The notes under the pieces: generated by a model
Told to the model about the DNA's origin: nothing
The model's input: only the letters and a program-made list of their open reading frames with translations
The model's database searches: none
Position numbers and translations under genes: made by a program
NCBI RefSeq assembly: GCF_050611725.1
Contig: NZ_JBODJB010000001.1
Span: 558,001-622,000, forward strand
DNA length: 64,000 bases
Reading direction: 5' to 3'
Source of the DNA: Ferruginibacter sp050611725
Lineage (GTDB): Bacteria > Bacteroidota > Bacteroidia > Chitinophagales > Chitinophagaceae
Shown here: positions 44,301 to 52,416 of the stretch, in pieces
How positions within the stretch are numbered: position 1 is the first letter of the stretch
How the letters are laid out: every line of letters begins with the position of its first letter

Positions 44301-47300
44301 GACTTGCCATATACCTGGAATGGATTAACGTTTAATAGTGCAGGAACGCAAACTGCTCATCTTACCAATAGTGTTGGGTGCGACTCGGCGGCGACGCTAA
44401 TACTAACGGTTAAGGCTAATACAACAAGTAATAACACACTAAGTATTTGTCCGGCTGATCTACCTTATTCATGGAATGGATTAACATTTAATGCAGCAGG
44501 TACACAAACAGCACATCTCACAAATGCAGCAGGATGCGATTCGGCTGCAACACTAACGCTTACCGTAAAAGTTAATACAACAAGCAATACAACACTAAGT
44601 ATTTGTCCAAGTGATTTACCATACACATGGAACGGATTAATTTTCAATAACGCCGGTACACAAACAGCGCATCTACCTAATAGTGCAGGTTGTGATTCGG
44701 CTGCAACGCTAACGCTTACTGTAAAAGCTAATACTACAAGCAATGCAACGCTAAGTATTTGTCCAAGTGATTTACCATATACATGGAATGGATTAACATT
44801 TAATGCAGCAGGTACACAAACAGCACATCTCACAAATGCAGCAGGATGCGATTCGGCGGCTACGTTAACACTTACTATAAAAGCTAATACTACAAGCAAT
44901 GCTTCATTAAGTATTTGTCCTAGTGATTTACCATACACATGGAACGGATTAATTTTCAATAACGCCGGTACACAAACAGCGCATCTACCTAATAGTTCAG
45001 GTTGTGATTCGGCAGCTACACTTACTGTAATTGTAAAAGCTAACACAACAAGTAATAACAGTATTAGCATTTGCCCATCGGCATTACCATATACATGGAA
45101 TGGATTGACATTTAATGCAGCTGGCACACAAACTGCTCTGCTCACAAATGCAGCAGGATGCGATTCGGCAGCTACATTAACAGTAATTATAAAAGCTAAC
45201 ACAATAAGTAATAATAATATTAGCATTTGTCCATCGGCATTACCATATACATGGAATGGATTGATATTTAATGCAGCCGGTACGCAAACAGCACACCTCA
45301 CCAATAGTGCAGGGTGCGACTCTGCTGCAACACTAACGCTTACTGTAAAAGCTAATACTACAAGCAATGCAACACTAAGTATTTGTACAAGTGATTTACC
45401 ATATACATGGAATGGATTAACTTTTAATACTGCAGGGACTCAAACAGCGCACCTTACAAATGCTGCCGGGTGTGATTCAGCAGCTACTTTGACGCTGATA
45501 GTTAAAGCAAATTCTTCAAGCAATAATGTATTAAGCATTTGCCCATCGGCTTTACCATATACATGGAATGGATTAATATTTAATGCTGCCGGTACACAAA
45601 CAGCGCATCTTACAAATGCTGCCGGATGTGATTCAGCAGCTACTTTGACGCTGATAGTTAAGGCAAATTCTTCAAGCAATAACACATTAAGTATTTGCCC
45701 ATCGGCATTACCATATATTTGGAATGGATTAACTTTTAATACTGCAGGGACTCAAACAGCGCATTTTACAAATGTAGCAGGATGTGATTCAACAGCCACA
45801 CTAACACTTACAGTTAAAGCTGCTTCTTCAAGTAACAATACAGTAAGCATTTGCCTTTCTGCATTACCTTATACATGGAATGGATTAACATTCAATGCAG
45901 CCGGTACGCAAACAGCACAGCTTATCAATAGTGCAGGGTGTGACTCCGCAGCTACACTAACAGTAACGGTTAAATCAAATTCTTCAAGTAACAATACAGT
46001 AAGCATTTGCCCATCAGCATTGCCATATACTTGGAACGGATTAACATTCAATGCAGCTGGAACACAAAGTGTTCATTTTACAAACAGTGTGGGTTGTGAT
46101 TCAATTGCCTCTCTAACATTAATTGTAAAAGCTAATTCTTCAAGTAATAACACATTAAGTATTTGCCCATCGGCATTGCCATATACATGGAATGGATTAA
46201 CATTCAATGCAGCTGGCACGCAAACAGCACACCTTACCAACAGTGCAGGGTGTGACTCTGCAGCAACACTAACACTTATTGTAAAACAAAATTCTTCCAG
46301 TAATACGACTGTAAACATTTGTCCTTCTGCATTACCATATTCATGGAACGGATTAACATTCAACGCAGCCGGAACACAAACAGTACATTTTATCAATAAC
46401 GCAGGATGTGACTCCACTGCCACCTTAACGGTAATAGTAAAAGCAAATTCTTCAAGTAACAATACATTGAGCATTTGTCCTTCCGCATTACCTTATACAT
46501 GGAATGGATTAACATTCAATGCAGCAGGAACTCAAACAGCACAGCTTACCAATAGTGCAGGGTGTGACTCTGCAGCTACATTAACACTAACGGTTAAGAA
46601 TACTTCATCAAGTACAACGACTGTTAACAGATGTACATCTGCATTACCATTTATCTGGAATGGATCAACATATACTTCTGCAGGTACTTACATTAAACAT
46701 TTGACCAATGCTGCCGGATGTGATTCTGTAGCTACATTGGTATTAACAGTAACAACACAAAAAGTTCCGGTATTTAATGCAGTAGCACCAATTTGTAAAG
46801 ATGCTCAATTAAATGCATTACCTGTAATATCTGTCAATGGCATTACAGGAACCTGGAGTCCGTCTATTGATAACACTAAAACAACCACCTATACTTTTAC
46901 TCCTGCTGCATCCGAATGTGCAACAACTACTTCGTTAACGATCACAGTTATACCAATACCGGAAATAAATCCAGCTACAGTAAGTATTTGTAACGGTGGT
47001 ACAGCCACTATACAATTGACAAGTAATATTCCTGCAACATTTACCTGGGCTGCTTCAGACAATCCGGCTACAATAGGAGAAACGCTTTCTCAACAGACAA
47101 CCGGCATCATAACAAATAGCATTACTAATACATCCAATGTTGTACAAACAGTATTATATAATGTTATTGCAAGTAGTTCAGTAACAGATTGTCCTTCAGG
47201 AAGCCAAACTGTAACGATCAAGGTAAATCCAAAAGTACCTGCATTTGCCGGTAAAGACACCAATGCTGTAATTGGCAAACCATTACAACTAACAGCAACT

Positions 47301-47738
47301 GGCGGTGTTAGTTACCAATGGAACCCCGGCGGTTTACTAAACAACTCTTCAATTTCTAATCCGATTGCTACTTTATCAGGAGATACCAGGTTTGTAGTGA
47401 AAGTAACCGATAATTTAGGTTGTGTAGCATTTGATACTATTCTCGTTAAAGCTTATCAGGAATCTACATTCTATGTGCCTACAGCATTCTCACCCAATGG
47501 CGATGGGTTAAACGATGTATTTAGACCAATACCTGTTGGCATTGTAACTTTCGAATGGTTTAGGGTTTACAACAGATGGGGTGAATTGGTATTTGAGAGC
47601 AATGAGTGGATGAAAGGCTGGGATGGCATTTACAAAGGTGAGAAACAACCTGAAGGTACATTTGTATGGCAGGTGAAAGGAAAAAATATAAACGGCAAAG
47701 AAATTTATCTTAAAGGGCCGGTCGTTCTTGTAAGATAA
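38391..47738 (+). CDS. Giant type IX-secreted surface protein with 44 tandem 52-residue repeats
   Basis: 3115 residues. Signal peptide MNKLYLLILGLLFSLALFAQ; two PPC-like beta domains (about 25-145 and 155-335); a PKD domain about 345-425 (LWQFGDGTTSTSQNPSHTYT); an Ig-like domain about 428-500; 44 repeats at residues 505-2792; then Ig/PKD-like domains to about 3020. The C-terminus is a CHU_C sorting domain (FYVPTAFSPNGDGLNDVFRP, RVYNRWGELVFE, GKEIYLKGPVVLVR) that directs export by the type IX (type B) system and surface attachment. Each repeat has two Cys (SICP and GCDS), suggesting one disulfide per unit. Likely an adhesin or filament; target unknown. Confidence 0.93.
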   Translation: MNKLYLLILGLLFSLALFAQPANDECSFATTITPNGSCNAGTTVGANDSWSGTVGCQSGNNHRDVWYTFVSTGTTLTANITAGTLTGNIEFILVSGDCVSGFTLAGSVCGASPMSTTIYGLDPGVTYYYTISSSTNSQGTFTSCITTTTPPPSPGQDCSNAAILCNADPFSQAASNAGFGAQEVTTANSCWGIGGERQSKWFKFTAGCSGTLEFNITPINSSDDYDWSLWNITGNPTGCTTKGTSIACNWSGCSGSTGISSCPSSEPGRQNCGSATGGDPCGSGSKPRAWGNWSSPGGGASSCQSNTVNIVAGNTYALLVDNFVASNSGFSLTFGGACGGGTATIGPNADFTYAAATCGSYNFTKTCQTSNSTFLWQFGDGTTSTSQNPSHTYTASAVYTITLQVTDALGCIATFSETVNITATAEPLVTSPVNYCQNDVASTLTATGSNLLWYTAPTGGTGSSTAPTPSTATAGTISYYVTQTILGCESPRAKIDIVVAAASTSNTSLSICPSALPYTWNSLTFNAAGSQTAHFTNSVGCDSAATLTLTVKANTTSNTSLSVCSSALPYTWNGLTFNAAGSQTAHLTNAAGCDSAATLTLSVGSATTSSTSLSICPSALPYSWNGLTFNAAGSQTAHITNSSGCDSAATLTLTIKANTTSSNTLSICPASLPYSWNGLTFNAAGTQTAHLTNAAGCDSAATLTLTVKANSTSSTSLSICPSALPYIWNGLTFSAAGSQTAHFTNSVGCDSAATLTLTVKANTTSSFSLSICPSALPYSWNGLTFNAAGTQTAHLTNAAGCDSAATLTLTVKANTTSNSSLSICPSALPYVWNGLTFNAAGTQTAHLTNAAGCDSAATLTLTIKANTTSSTSLSICPSALPYSWNGLTFNVAGTQTAHLPNSAGCDSAATLTLTVKANSTSSSSLSICPSALPYSWNGLTFNAAGTQTAHLTNSAGCDSAATLTLTVKANTTSSTALSICPAALPYTWNGLTFNAAGSQTAHLTNAAGCDSAATLTLTVKANTTSNTSLSICPAALPYIWNGLTFNGAGSQTAHFTNSVGCDSAATLTLTVKANTTSSTALSICPSALPYTWNGLTFNAAGSQTAHLTNAAGCDSAATLTLTVKSNTTSNTSLSICPSALPYTWNGLTFNAAGSQTAHLTNAAGCDSAATLTLTVKSNTTSNTSLSICPSALPYTWNGLTFNAAGSQTAHLTNAAGCDSAATLTLTVKSNSTSSTTLSICPSALPYTWNGLTFNAAGTQTAHFTNSVGCDSAATLTLTIKANSTSNSSLSICPSALPYIWNGLTFNTAGSQTAHFTNSVGCDSAATLTLTIKANTTSNTSLSVCPSSIPYVWNGLTFNAAGTQTAHLTNSAGCDSAATLTLSVGSNITNNISLSVCPSDMPYTWNGLTFSVAGAQTAHFTNSGGCDSAVTLTLTVKANTTSNTLLSICPSALPFSWNGLTFNAAGTQTAHLTNSAGCDSAATLTLTIKATTSSNSTLSVCPADLPYSWNGLTFNTAGTQTAHLTNAAGCDSAATLSLTVKANTTSNSTLSICPIDLPYTWNGLTFNTAGSQTAHLPNSAGCDSAATLTLTVKANTSSNASLSVCPSDLPYTWNGLTFNTAGTQTAHLTNAAGCDSAATLTLTVKANTTSNTTLSLCPADLPYSWNGLTFNAAGTQTAHLTNAAGCDSAATLTLTVKANTTSSTSLSVCPVDLPYTWNGLTFNAAGTQTAHLTNAAGCDSAATLTLTVKANTTSNASLSICPNDLPYTWNGLIFNNAGTQTAHFTNAAGCDSAATLTLTVKANTTSSTSLSVCPVDLPYTWNGLIFNAAGTQTAHLTNAAGCDSAATLTLTVKANTISNASLSICPSDLPYTWNGLTFNAAGSQTAHFTNAAGCDSAATLTLTVKTNTTSSSSLSVCPSALPYTWNGLTFNTAGTQTAHLTNTAGCDSAATLTLTVKTDFTSNTTLSICPSDLPYTWNGLTFNSAGTQTAHLTNSVGCDSAATLILTVKANTTSNNTLSICPADLPYSWNGLTFNAAGTQTAHLTNAAGCDSAATLTLTVKVNTTSNTTLSICPSDLPYTWNGLIFNNAGTQTAHLPNSAGCDSAATLTLTVKANTTSNATLSICPSDLPYTWNGLTFNAAGTQTAHLTNAAGCDSAATLTLTIKANTTSNASLSICPSDLPYTWNGLIFNNAGTQTAHLPNSSGCDSAATLTVIVKANTTSNNSISICPSALPYTWNGLTFNAAGTQTALLTNAAGCDSAATLTVIIKANTISNNNISICPSALPYTWNGLIFNAAGTQTAHLTNSAGCDSAATLTLTVKANTTSNATLSICTSDLPYTWNGLTFNTAGTQTAHLTNAAGCDSAATLTLIVKANSSSNNVLSICPSALPYTWNGLIFNAAGTQTAHLTNAAGCDSAATLTLIVKANSSSNNTLSICPSALPYIWNGLTFNTAGTQTAHFTNVAGCDSTATLTLTVKAASSSNNTVSICLSALPYTWNGLTFNAAGTQTAQLINSAGCDSAATLTVTVKSNSSSNNTVSICPSALPYTWNGLTFNAAGTQSVHFTNSVGCDSIASLTLIVKANSSSNNTLSICPSALPYTWNGLTFNAAGTQTAHLTNSAGCDSAATLTLIVKQNSSSNTTVNICPSALPYSWNGLTFNAAGTQTVHFINNAGCDSTATLTVIVKANSSSNNTLSICPSALPYTWNGLTFNAAGTQTAQLTNSAGCDSAATLTLTVKNTSSSTTTVNRCTSALPFIWNGSTYTSAGTYIKHLTNAAGCDSVATLVLTVTTQKVPVFNAVAPICKDAQLNALPVISVNGITGTWSPSIDNTKTTTYTFTPAASECATTTSLTITVIPIPEINPATVSICNGGTATIQLTSNIPATFTWAASDNPATIGETLSQQTTGIITNSITNTSNVVQTVLYNVIASSSVTDCPSGSQTVTIKVNPKVPAFAGKDTNAVIGKPLQLTATGGVSYQWNPGGLLNNSSISNPIATLSGDTRFVVKVTDNLGCVAFDTILVKAYQESTFYVPTAFSPNGDGLNDVFRPIPVGIVTFEWFRVYNRWGELVFESNEWMKGWDGIYKGEKQPEGTFVWQVKGKNINGKEIYLKGPVVLVR
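39903..46766 (+). repeat. 44 tandem 156 bp coding repeats
   Basis: From AGT at 39903 the 52-codon unit repeats 44 times to 46766 with no insertion or deletion (44 x 156 = 6864). The unit reads S-N-T-S-L-S-I-C-P-S, then ALPYTWNGLTFNAAG, then QTAHLTNAAGCDSAATLTLT and V-K-A-N-T-T. Units 12-14 (41619-42086) are almost identical in DNA. 24 and 26, and 31 and 33, match at 312 bp spacing. Confidence 0.97.
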
Positions 47739-47826
47739 TTTATGTACGATTTGGGATGTACAATTTACGATGTTATTAAATTCAATACATCTTCTGAACC
47801 AGACAATCTTTATTAAATTGTTACTA
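47739..47826. repeat. Spacer with TTTACGAT words
   Basis: The convergent spacer between the adhesin and the DUF3616 gene contains TACGATTTGGGATGTACAA and TTTACGAT (47745-47771). I see no clear terminator. Confidence 0.5.
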
Positions 47827-49788
47827 TTAATGCAGGATTGTAAGTTTATTCGGAGAATTAATTTTTAACGAAGCATTTGGATTTACAGTTACACTTCTAA
47901 CTGAAGTATTAGAACTTAAAATTGGTGTACCGATATTTATTATTACATCTGTATTAGCATCTGGTAAAATACCACATCCCCAATTGGCAGGAGTTTCCCA
48001 CGCATTGCTAACTGTACCCAGCCAGTAACCCTTGAACTGCAGCATATTTTCATTACTATAAGTAATGTTTGAATTATTTGTGATCTCACATCTATACAAA
48101 TAACCGTACATAGATGTAGGTGCATTTATAAGCTTAAGCGTATCTGTCGTTGCACCTGCGTAAAGTGAACTATTACTTATATTCGTATATCCGCTACCGG
48201 TATTAACTTGCCATTGATAAGTATTTCCGGGGGTATTATTTGTTGCAAATTTTATACTACTGTTTGTACAATTAGCAGTATAGTTTGTTAGATCATACGC
48301 AAAGTTGTCATAACGAAATTTTCTTATCTGAAGGCTATCTAAAACTTTTGCTTCGGTACCATCGGCATAGTAATCAACTGTACCATTGTCGCATATTAAA
48401 TGTATAAATAGAACACTCCCTATTTGTTCAGTAACCATTGCTTCGGGGTGGCCATCTGCATCACCGTTAGAAGATATCTGAGCCAGTTGATCTAATCCGG
48501 ATAAATTAAGTTTAGTTAACTTAGAATAGCTACTAGTGGTGGTAATTGGATTCATTCCTGGATCTGTCGGCACTTTCCCATCCCATAAATAAACCGCCGG
48601 AATTCCACCGCCAGTATATAAACCTGCAACAATCAAATATAAATTAACACCTACTCTTTCAACACTTCTTATCCCTAGTCCCTCTAGATCAAACAAAATC
48701 GGCTCCGCTATAGAAGGCACTCCACTCACAGATCCATTTGCATTCATGATTGTTTCAAAATTTGTGACCGGAGCAATTATGGCATATTTTCTATTTGAAC
48801 TATTAGGTGTTGTTCCTTTTACAGGTACACACGGAGCTCTAAAACCTATATAACCTGTATCTCCACCATGCGTAACCGTTAGTCCTTCTACATTAAACCC
48901 ATCTAATAGTTTTGGGATTTTGCCGGAGGCAGCAGATGCTGTAAAGTTCCAGGACTTACTATCCCCCCAAGTTATTAATGCAGCCCTGAATTTTGTAGAA
49001 TACCCTTTTACAGACAATGTGCTATTTGCTCCTGCACCAGTTACTTCTGTAGCAATAACTCTGTTTCTATCAGCTTTCAGATTACCACTTTTGCTGTTAC
49101 CAAGAGACCCGATCCAGTAAATCCGTTTTCCTGTATTATACTTTACACTTAATGAAGATCCTTCCAAATCACATTCTTCAGATGCTCCAACAGCAGACTG
49201 TATATTTATATTATATAAATCTATCCCTGAGTTTTTTCTGTTATACAAGCGAAGTATATTGGTTTCATCATCACAAACAAACATATAGTCATCATCAATA
49301 GAAGTTGCACCTGATGCATCAGCCATATTCATCGGCCAAATTGTTTTATCAGGATGTGCAGATGCTGCAGAAACTGCATAGGTTACTTTGTATGTTGAAG
49401 AACTTCCATCTGCATTGGATGCGATAATTGATACAGTTGCATAACCAACTGCAATTGGAGTAATTTTTAAAGTATAGATACCTCCCGATTCTACAAAACT
49501 GATATTTGCGTTAGGTAAAACTGAAGTTTTATTACTGGTAACAGATATAGAGGTAGGGGTATTGGTAATCGTAAAATAAATGCCATAAAAAACAGCGGGG
49601 TCTGTCGGGTCATTCAGCGTACTGCTTACATAAGATGTTTTACCGCTGCCTGAAACTATACTCAGATATGGTTTAGATGTGCCGGGATAAACAGGCTGTG
49701 TAACGGAGGCAGATAATACAGGTTTGGCTGAAAATGCAATGGCGGATATCAGCAAAGAAGAGAAAAACAGGAAAAGATTCTTTTTCAC
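47827..49788 (-). CDS. Exported DUF3616-like protein with Ig-like and C-terminal beta modules
   Basis: 653 residues starting with GTG at 49788. Signal peptide FLFFSSLLISAIAFSAKP. Residues about 30-140 are an Ig-like (cadherin-type) domain. Residues about 150-490 match the DUF3616 beta-propeller type (DDDYMFVCDDETNILRLYNR, ECDLEGSSLS, RKYAIIAPVTNFETI), probably a phosphoesterase-like or scaffold fold. An Ig domain follows (TYQWQVNTGSGYTNISNSSL), then a W-x-G...NW module (AWETPANWGCGILPDANTDV). There is no type IX sorting domain, although such modules usually precede one. It is 17 bp downstream of pyrH on the same strand. Confidence 0.72.
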   Translation of the reverse strand: MKKNLFLFFSSLLISAIAFSAKPVLSASVTQPVYPGTSKPYLSIVSGSGKTSYVSSTLNDPTDPAVFYGIYFTITNTPTSISVTSNKTSVLPNANISFVESGGIYTLKITPIAVGYATVSIIASNADGSSSTYKVTYAVSAASAHPDKTIWPMNMADASGATSIDDDYMFVCDDETNILRLYNRKNSGIDLYNINIQSAVGASEECDLEGSSLSVKYNTGKRIYWIGSLGNSKSGNLKADRNRVIATEVTGAGANSTLSVKGYSTKFRAALITWGDSKSWNFTASAASGKIPKLLDGFNVEGLTVTHGGDTGYIGFRAPCVPVKGTTPNSSNRKYAIIAPVTNFETIMNANGSVSGVPSIAEPILFDLEGLGIRSVERVGVNLYLIVAGLYTGGGIPAVYLWDGKVPTDPGMNPITTTSSYSKLTKLNLSGLDQLAQISSNGDADGHPEAMVTEQIGSVLFIHLICDNGTVDYYADGTEAKVLDSLQIRKFRYDNFAYDLTNYTANCTNSSIKFATNNTPGNTYQWQVNTGSGYTNISNSSLYAGATTDTLKLINAPTSMYGYLYRCEITNNSNITYSNENMLQFKGYWLGTVSNAWETPANWGCGILPDANTDVIINIGTPILSSNTSVRSVTVNPNASLKINSPNKLTILH

Positions 49789-49805
49789 TTAATATAAAAT
49801 TTTGA

Positions 49806-50519
49806 CTAACCTCTTACCAAAGTACCAACCTTCTCTCCGGTTACTACTCTTAATAAATTGCCGGGCTTATTCATATCAAAAACAATGATCGGCAATTCAT
49901 TTTCCATACATAAAGTAAAAGCCGTCATATCCATTACTTTTAAATTTTTACTGATACAATCAGCAAATGTTATATGGCCAAACTTAGTGGCAGTTGGGTC
50001 CTTTTCAGGATCAGCTGTATAAATACCATCTACCCTTGTTCCTTTTAAAATTATATCAGCTTTTATTTCTATCGCTCTTAATGAGCCCGCCGTATCTGTA
50101 GTAAAATATGGATTTCCTGTACCGGCACCAAATATTACAACTCTACCTTTTTCTAAATGTCTCATTGCTCTTCTTCGAATATATGGCTCAGCAATTTGTT
50201 CCATTTTTATGGCGCTTTGCAAACGGGTATATACACCGGCTTTTTCCAATCCGCTTTGCACTGCCATTCCATTGATCACCGTAGCCAACATCCCCATATA
50301 ATCGCCTTGTGCCCTTTCAATACCTGTTTCCGCCTCATTCATTCCTCTGTAAATATTACCTCCACCAATTACGATAGCAACCTGTACCCCTAATTCTGTA
50401 ATGGATTTGATATCCTGTGCATATTGCGCAATCACATCGCTATCCAAACCAAAATTTTTATCTCCCATTAAAGATTCGCCGGAAAGTTTCAGAAGTACAC
50501 GTTTATATTTAGGAAGCAT
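49806..50519 (-). CDS. pyrH: Uridylate kinase (UMP kinase)
   Basis: 237 residues, amino-acid-kinase fold. Motifs: RVLLKLSGESLMGDKNFGLD, VAIVIGGGNIYRGMNEAETG, DYMGMLATVINGMAVQSGLE, the acidic VIFGAGTGNPYFTTDTAGSL, and C-terminal DPTATKFGHITF. It phosphorylates UMP to UDP and is allosterically controlled by GTP and UTP in the family. A TATCTTCG promoter variant lies at 50562-50569. In many genomes it is next to tsf and rpsB; here those genes are nearby (53565-55355) but are separated by an unrelated plus-strand operon. Confidence 0.96.
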   Translation of the reverse strand: MLPKYKRVLLKLSGESLMGDKNFGLDSDVIAQYAQDIKSITELGVQVAIVIGGGNIYRGMNEAETGIERAQGDYMGMLATVINGMAVQSGLEKAGVYTRLQSAIKMEQIAEPYIRRRAMRHLEKGRVVIFGAGTGNPYFTTDTAGSLRAIEIKADIILKGTRVDGIYTADPEKDPTATKFGHITFADCISKNLKVMDMTAFTLCMENELPIIVFDMNKPGNLLRVVTGEKVGTLVRG

Positions 50520-50782
50520 GCTGGAATTGAGAATTAAGAATTAAGAATTAAGATTTCGCTGCGAAGATATAGATTTTAAACGGGTTAGATAATTTTCAAT
50601 GTAAAAAAACGGTTAACACAAATTAATGTAAACAGTATTCTGTAAAATGCATTTCTTTTAGTTAAACACCATAATCTTAAATTTTTTTTAGCGAGCAGAA
50701 AATTATTATTCAACTCATAAATACCCACTATCGGGTATTTGAATTCGACACATTATCAGCTACTTTTAAATAAAACTATTTT
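50520..50782. other. Divergent intergenic region upstream of pyrH and the unknown operon
   Basis: 263 bp. It holds AATTAAG tandem words near 50528-50552 just upstream of pyrH, a TATCTTCG element, and AT-rich DNA with a short TACCC/GGGTA hairpin (about 50724-50739). No ORF is seen. Confidence 0.5.
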
Positions 50783-51337
50783 ATGAGTAATGTAACTAAA
50801 TGGATGAGCTGGGAAGGTGGAGTTGATCTGGTAGCTGTTACCAGTCCTGATCTTCAAATGCCAAATGTAATTGTACATCTTGGTCGCATGGTAAACACAC
50901 CTGTTGGAAATGCCCCAAGCGGAATGATCTTTTGGCAACCCGATACAAATGCAGCGCCATTGGTAATGGGTTTTGTAAGTACCAACCCAAAAGTTGGTGC
51001 CTATTTCGGACCTAATATTTTTGCAGATACTCCTTTTGAACAAGCTCCGGTACTGGATGCTCAGATTGAAATAATTACTACTGCTACATCAGCTTATTCA
51101 AAATGTGTTGTGGGTGGTTTTACTTTTGAAGTAGAAATGAGCGATCTCTCGGCTCCTTATCTTATTAACAGAACACCCTCTGCAATGCCTCCGTTTCATC
51201 AACAAGGCGTGGAAATGAGTTGTGGCAAAACAATTTTAAAAGTAAATGGAGAAGTGATCAATATTATCATTCCACCGGTGGGCATCACAGGCGGACCAGC
51301 AAGTGTTGTATCACCAAACGGAGTTTACGCCAGATAA
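50783..51337 (+). CDS. Protein of unknown function, first of a four-gene operon
   Basis: 184 residues, no signal peptide and few charges. It looks like an all-beta domain: NVIVHLGRMVNTPVGNAPSG, GMIFWQPDTNAAPLVMGFVS, then IEIITTATSAYSKCVVGGFT and a Pro/Gly-rich end VIIPPVGITGGPASVVSP. Two Cys (YSKCVV, EMSCGK). I do not recognise it. It starts a tight plus-strand operon of four (gaps 7, 5 and 14 bp) whose other products are exported, so it may be a cytoplasmic partner or a protein exported by a route without a signal peptide. Confidence 0.6.
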   Translation: MSNVTKWMSWEGGVDLVAVTSPDLQMPNVIVHLGRMVNTPVGNAPSGMIFWQPDTNAAPLVMGFVSTNPKVGAYFGPNIFADTPFEQAPVLDAQIEIITTATSAYSKCVVGGFTFEVEMSDLSAPYLINRTPSAMPPFHQQGVEMSCGKTILKVNGEVINIIIPPVGITGGPASVVSPNGVYAR

Positions 51338-51344
51338 TTTTTAT

Positions 51345-51962
51345 ATGAAGAAGATATTATTCCTATTGTTAACAGCATTTATTGCAGTGAATATTCAAGC
51401 TCAGCTTAATGCTGAACAAAAAAAGATCAAACAGACCTTTTTCGATTTTCTTGCATTCTATAAAAAAAACGAAAAGAAATTCAACTCCTTCCATTTGTAT
51501 AAAGGACAAGGAAAGGAATATTCACCGCCCTTTAAAATTCAATGGAAAGAGGTTGAAAAATATTTTGCGTACTTGCGTAAAAGTGTACCGTATGTTGGTG
51601 AGGCTTATATCAAAGCAGAACGAAAACATTTTAAAGATTCGGAACATTATTTTAAAGAAAATCCGGAAGAAGAAATTGCCGTAGGTTTTGATTACGATCG
51701 GTGGGCCGGTGGACAGGAGAGTATTGAATATACGTATAAATGGTACACATCTCCCAAAAACAAATACATTGTAGAGATCAATAGAGACACAGCAGTTTTA
51801 AAAATTGGCTCTGAGCTTTGGGAAGGAGCCGAAGAAAAAGACAGAGTTTGGAATTATGTGCCATTTGTAAAAGAAAAAGGCAAATGGAAAATGGCTGATA
51901 ACATACTAACAATGGATACTGAGGAAGATGCGCCCCCGCTTATAGATGAAACTGTAAAATAA
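51345..51962 (+). CDS. Exported protein of unknown function
   Basis: 205 residues from the ATG at 51345 (MKKILFLLLTAFIAVNIQAQ, a clean signal peptide); a longer frame from 51303 overlaps the preceding gene. The mature part is charged and aromatic: FFDFLAFYKKNEKKFNSFHL, RKSVPYVGEAYIKAERKHFK, a DYDRWAGGQESIEYTYKWYT segment that looks like small-molecule-binding beta structure, and WNYVPFVKEKGKWKMADNIL. It resembles DUF4348-like proteins only loosely. 5 bp to the next gene. Confidence 0.6.
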   Translation: MKKILFLLLTAFIAVNIQAQLNAEQKKIKQTFFDFLAFYKKNEKKFNSFHLYKGQGKEYSPPFKIQWKEVEKYFAYLRKSVPYVGEAYIKAERKHFKDSEHYFKENPEEEIAVGFDYDRWAGGQESIEYTYKWYTSPKNKYIVEINRDTAVLKIGSELWEGAEEKDRVWNYVPFVKEKGKWKMADNILTMDTEEDAPPLIDETVK

Positions 51963-51967
51963 ATTTC

Positions 51968-52402
51968 ATGAAATATTTATTCATTTTAAGTTTGATATTA
52001 ACGGTATCTTGCAATAGATCATTAAGTGAAAAGATAAAGGATGAGCTAAGTAAACATATTGAGCCAAAAGATAGTGTCATTAATAAAATGAAGATCGGAG
52101 AAACATTTGTTCTGGAAAGCAGTGAGGTAGAAGGTATAGATAGGGAGCGCTACAAAGAGTTTGATTACTGGAAAGAAATTGATACGAATTATTTCAAGTA
52201 TGTTGCCAGTAAAGAATTCAGCGACCCCGAAATGGCAGGTGGCAGTTCTACAACTTTAGAAATACAAAAAGCTATTAAAGCCGGATATACAGAAGTAAAA
52301 TTTTACAAACGAAAATACTATGGCAACAAAGCTATGCCCGATTCAATTAAAAGGGATACTGCAAGCATTTTATACAACACGTATAAATTTGAAATAAAGT
52401 AA
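51968..52402 (+). CDS. Small lipoprotein of unknown function
   Basis: 144 residues. The signal MKYLFILSLILTVSC ends in a lipobox Cys (LTVSC) followed by NRSLSEK. The mature part is charged (KIKDELSKHIEPKDSVINKM) with a Glu-rich middle and a final strand TASILYNTYKFEIK. It is probably anchored in the outer or inner membrane leaflet. Family not recognised; third gene of the operon, 14 bp before the 358-residue gene. Confidence 0.6.
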   Translation: MKYLFILSLILTVSCNRSLSEKIKDELSKHIEPKDSVINKMKIGETFVLESSEVEGIDRERYKEFDYWKEIDTNYFKYVASKEFSDPEMAGGSSTTLEIQKAIKAGYTEVKFYKRKYYGNKAMPDSIKRDTASILYNTYKFEIK

Positions 52403-52416
52403 TTTAATATTGTTGG

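Noticed and set aside
40613..46474. Long minus-strand reading frames (up to 300 codons) antisense to the repeat array
   Set aside because: All are in the same frame and repeat the same translated pattern. They result from the 52-codon periodicity of the repeated plus-strand gene, and none has its own promoter or start signals.
39903..46766. CRISPR-like array
   Set aside because: The repeats are 156 bp, contiguous, coding and without spacers, so this is a protein repeat array.
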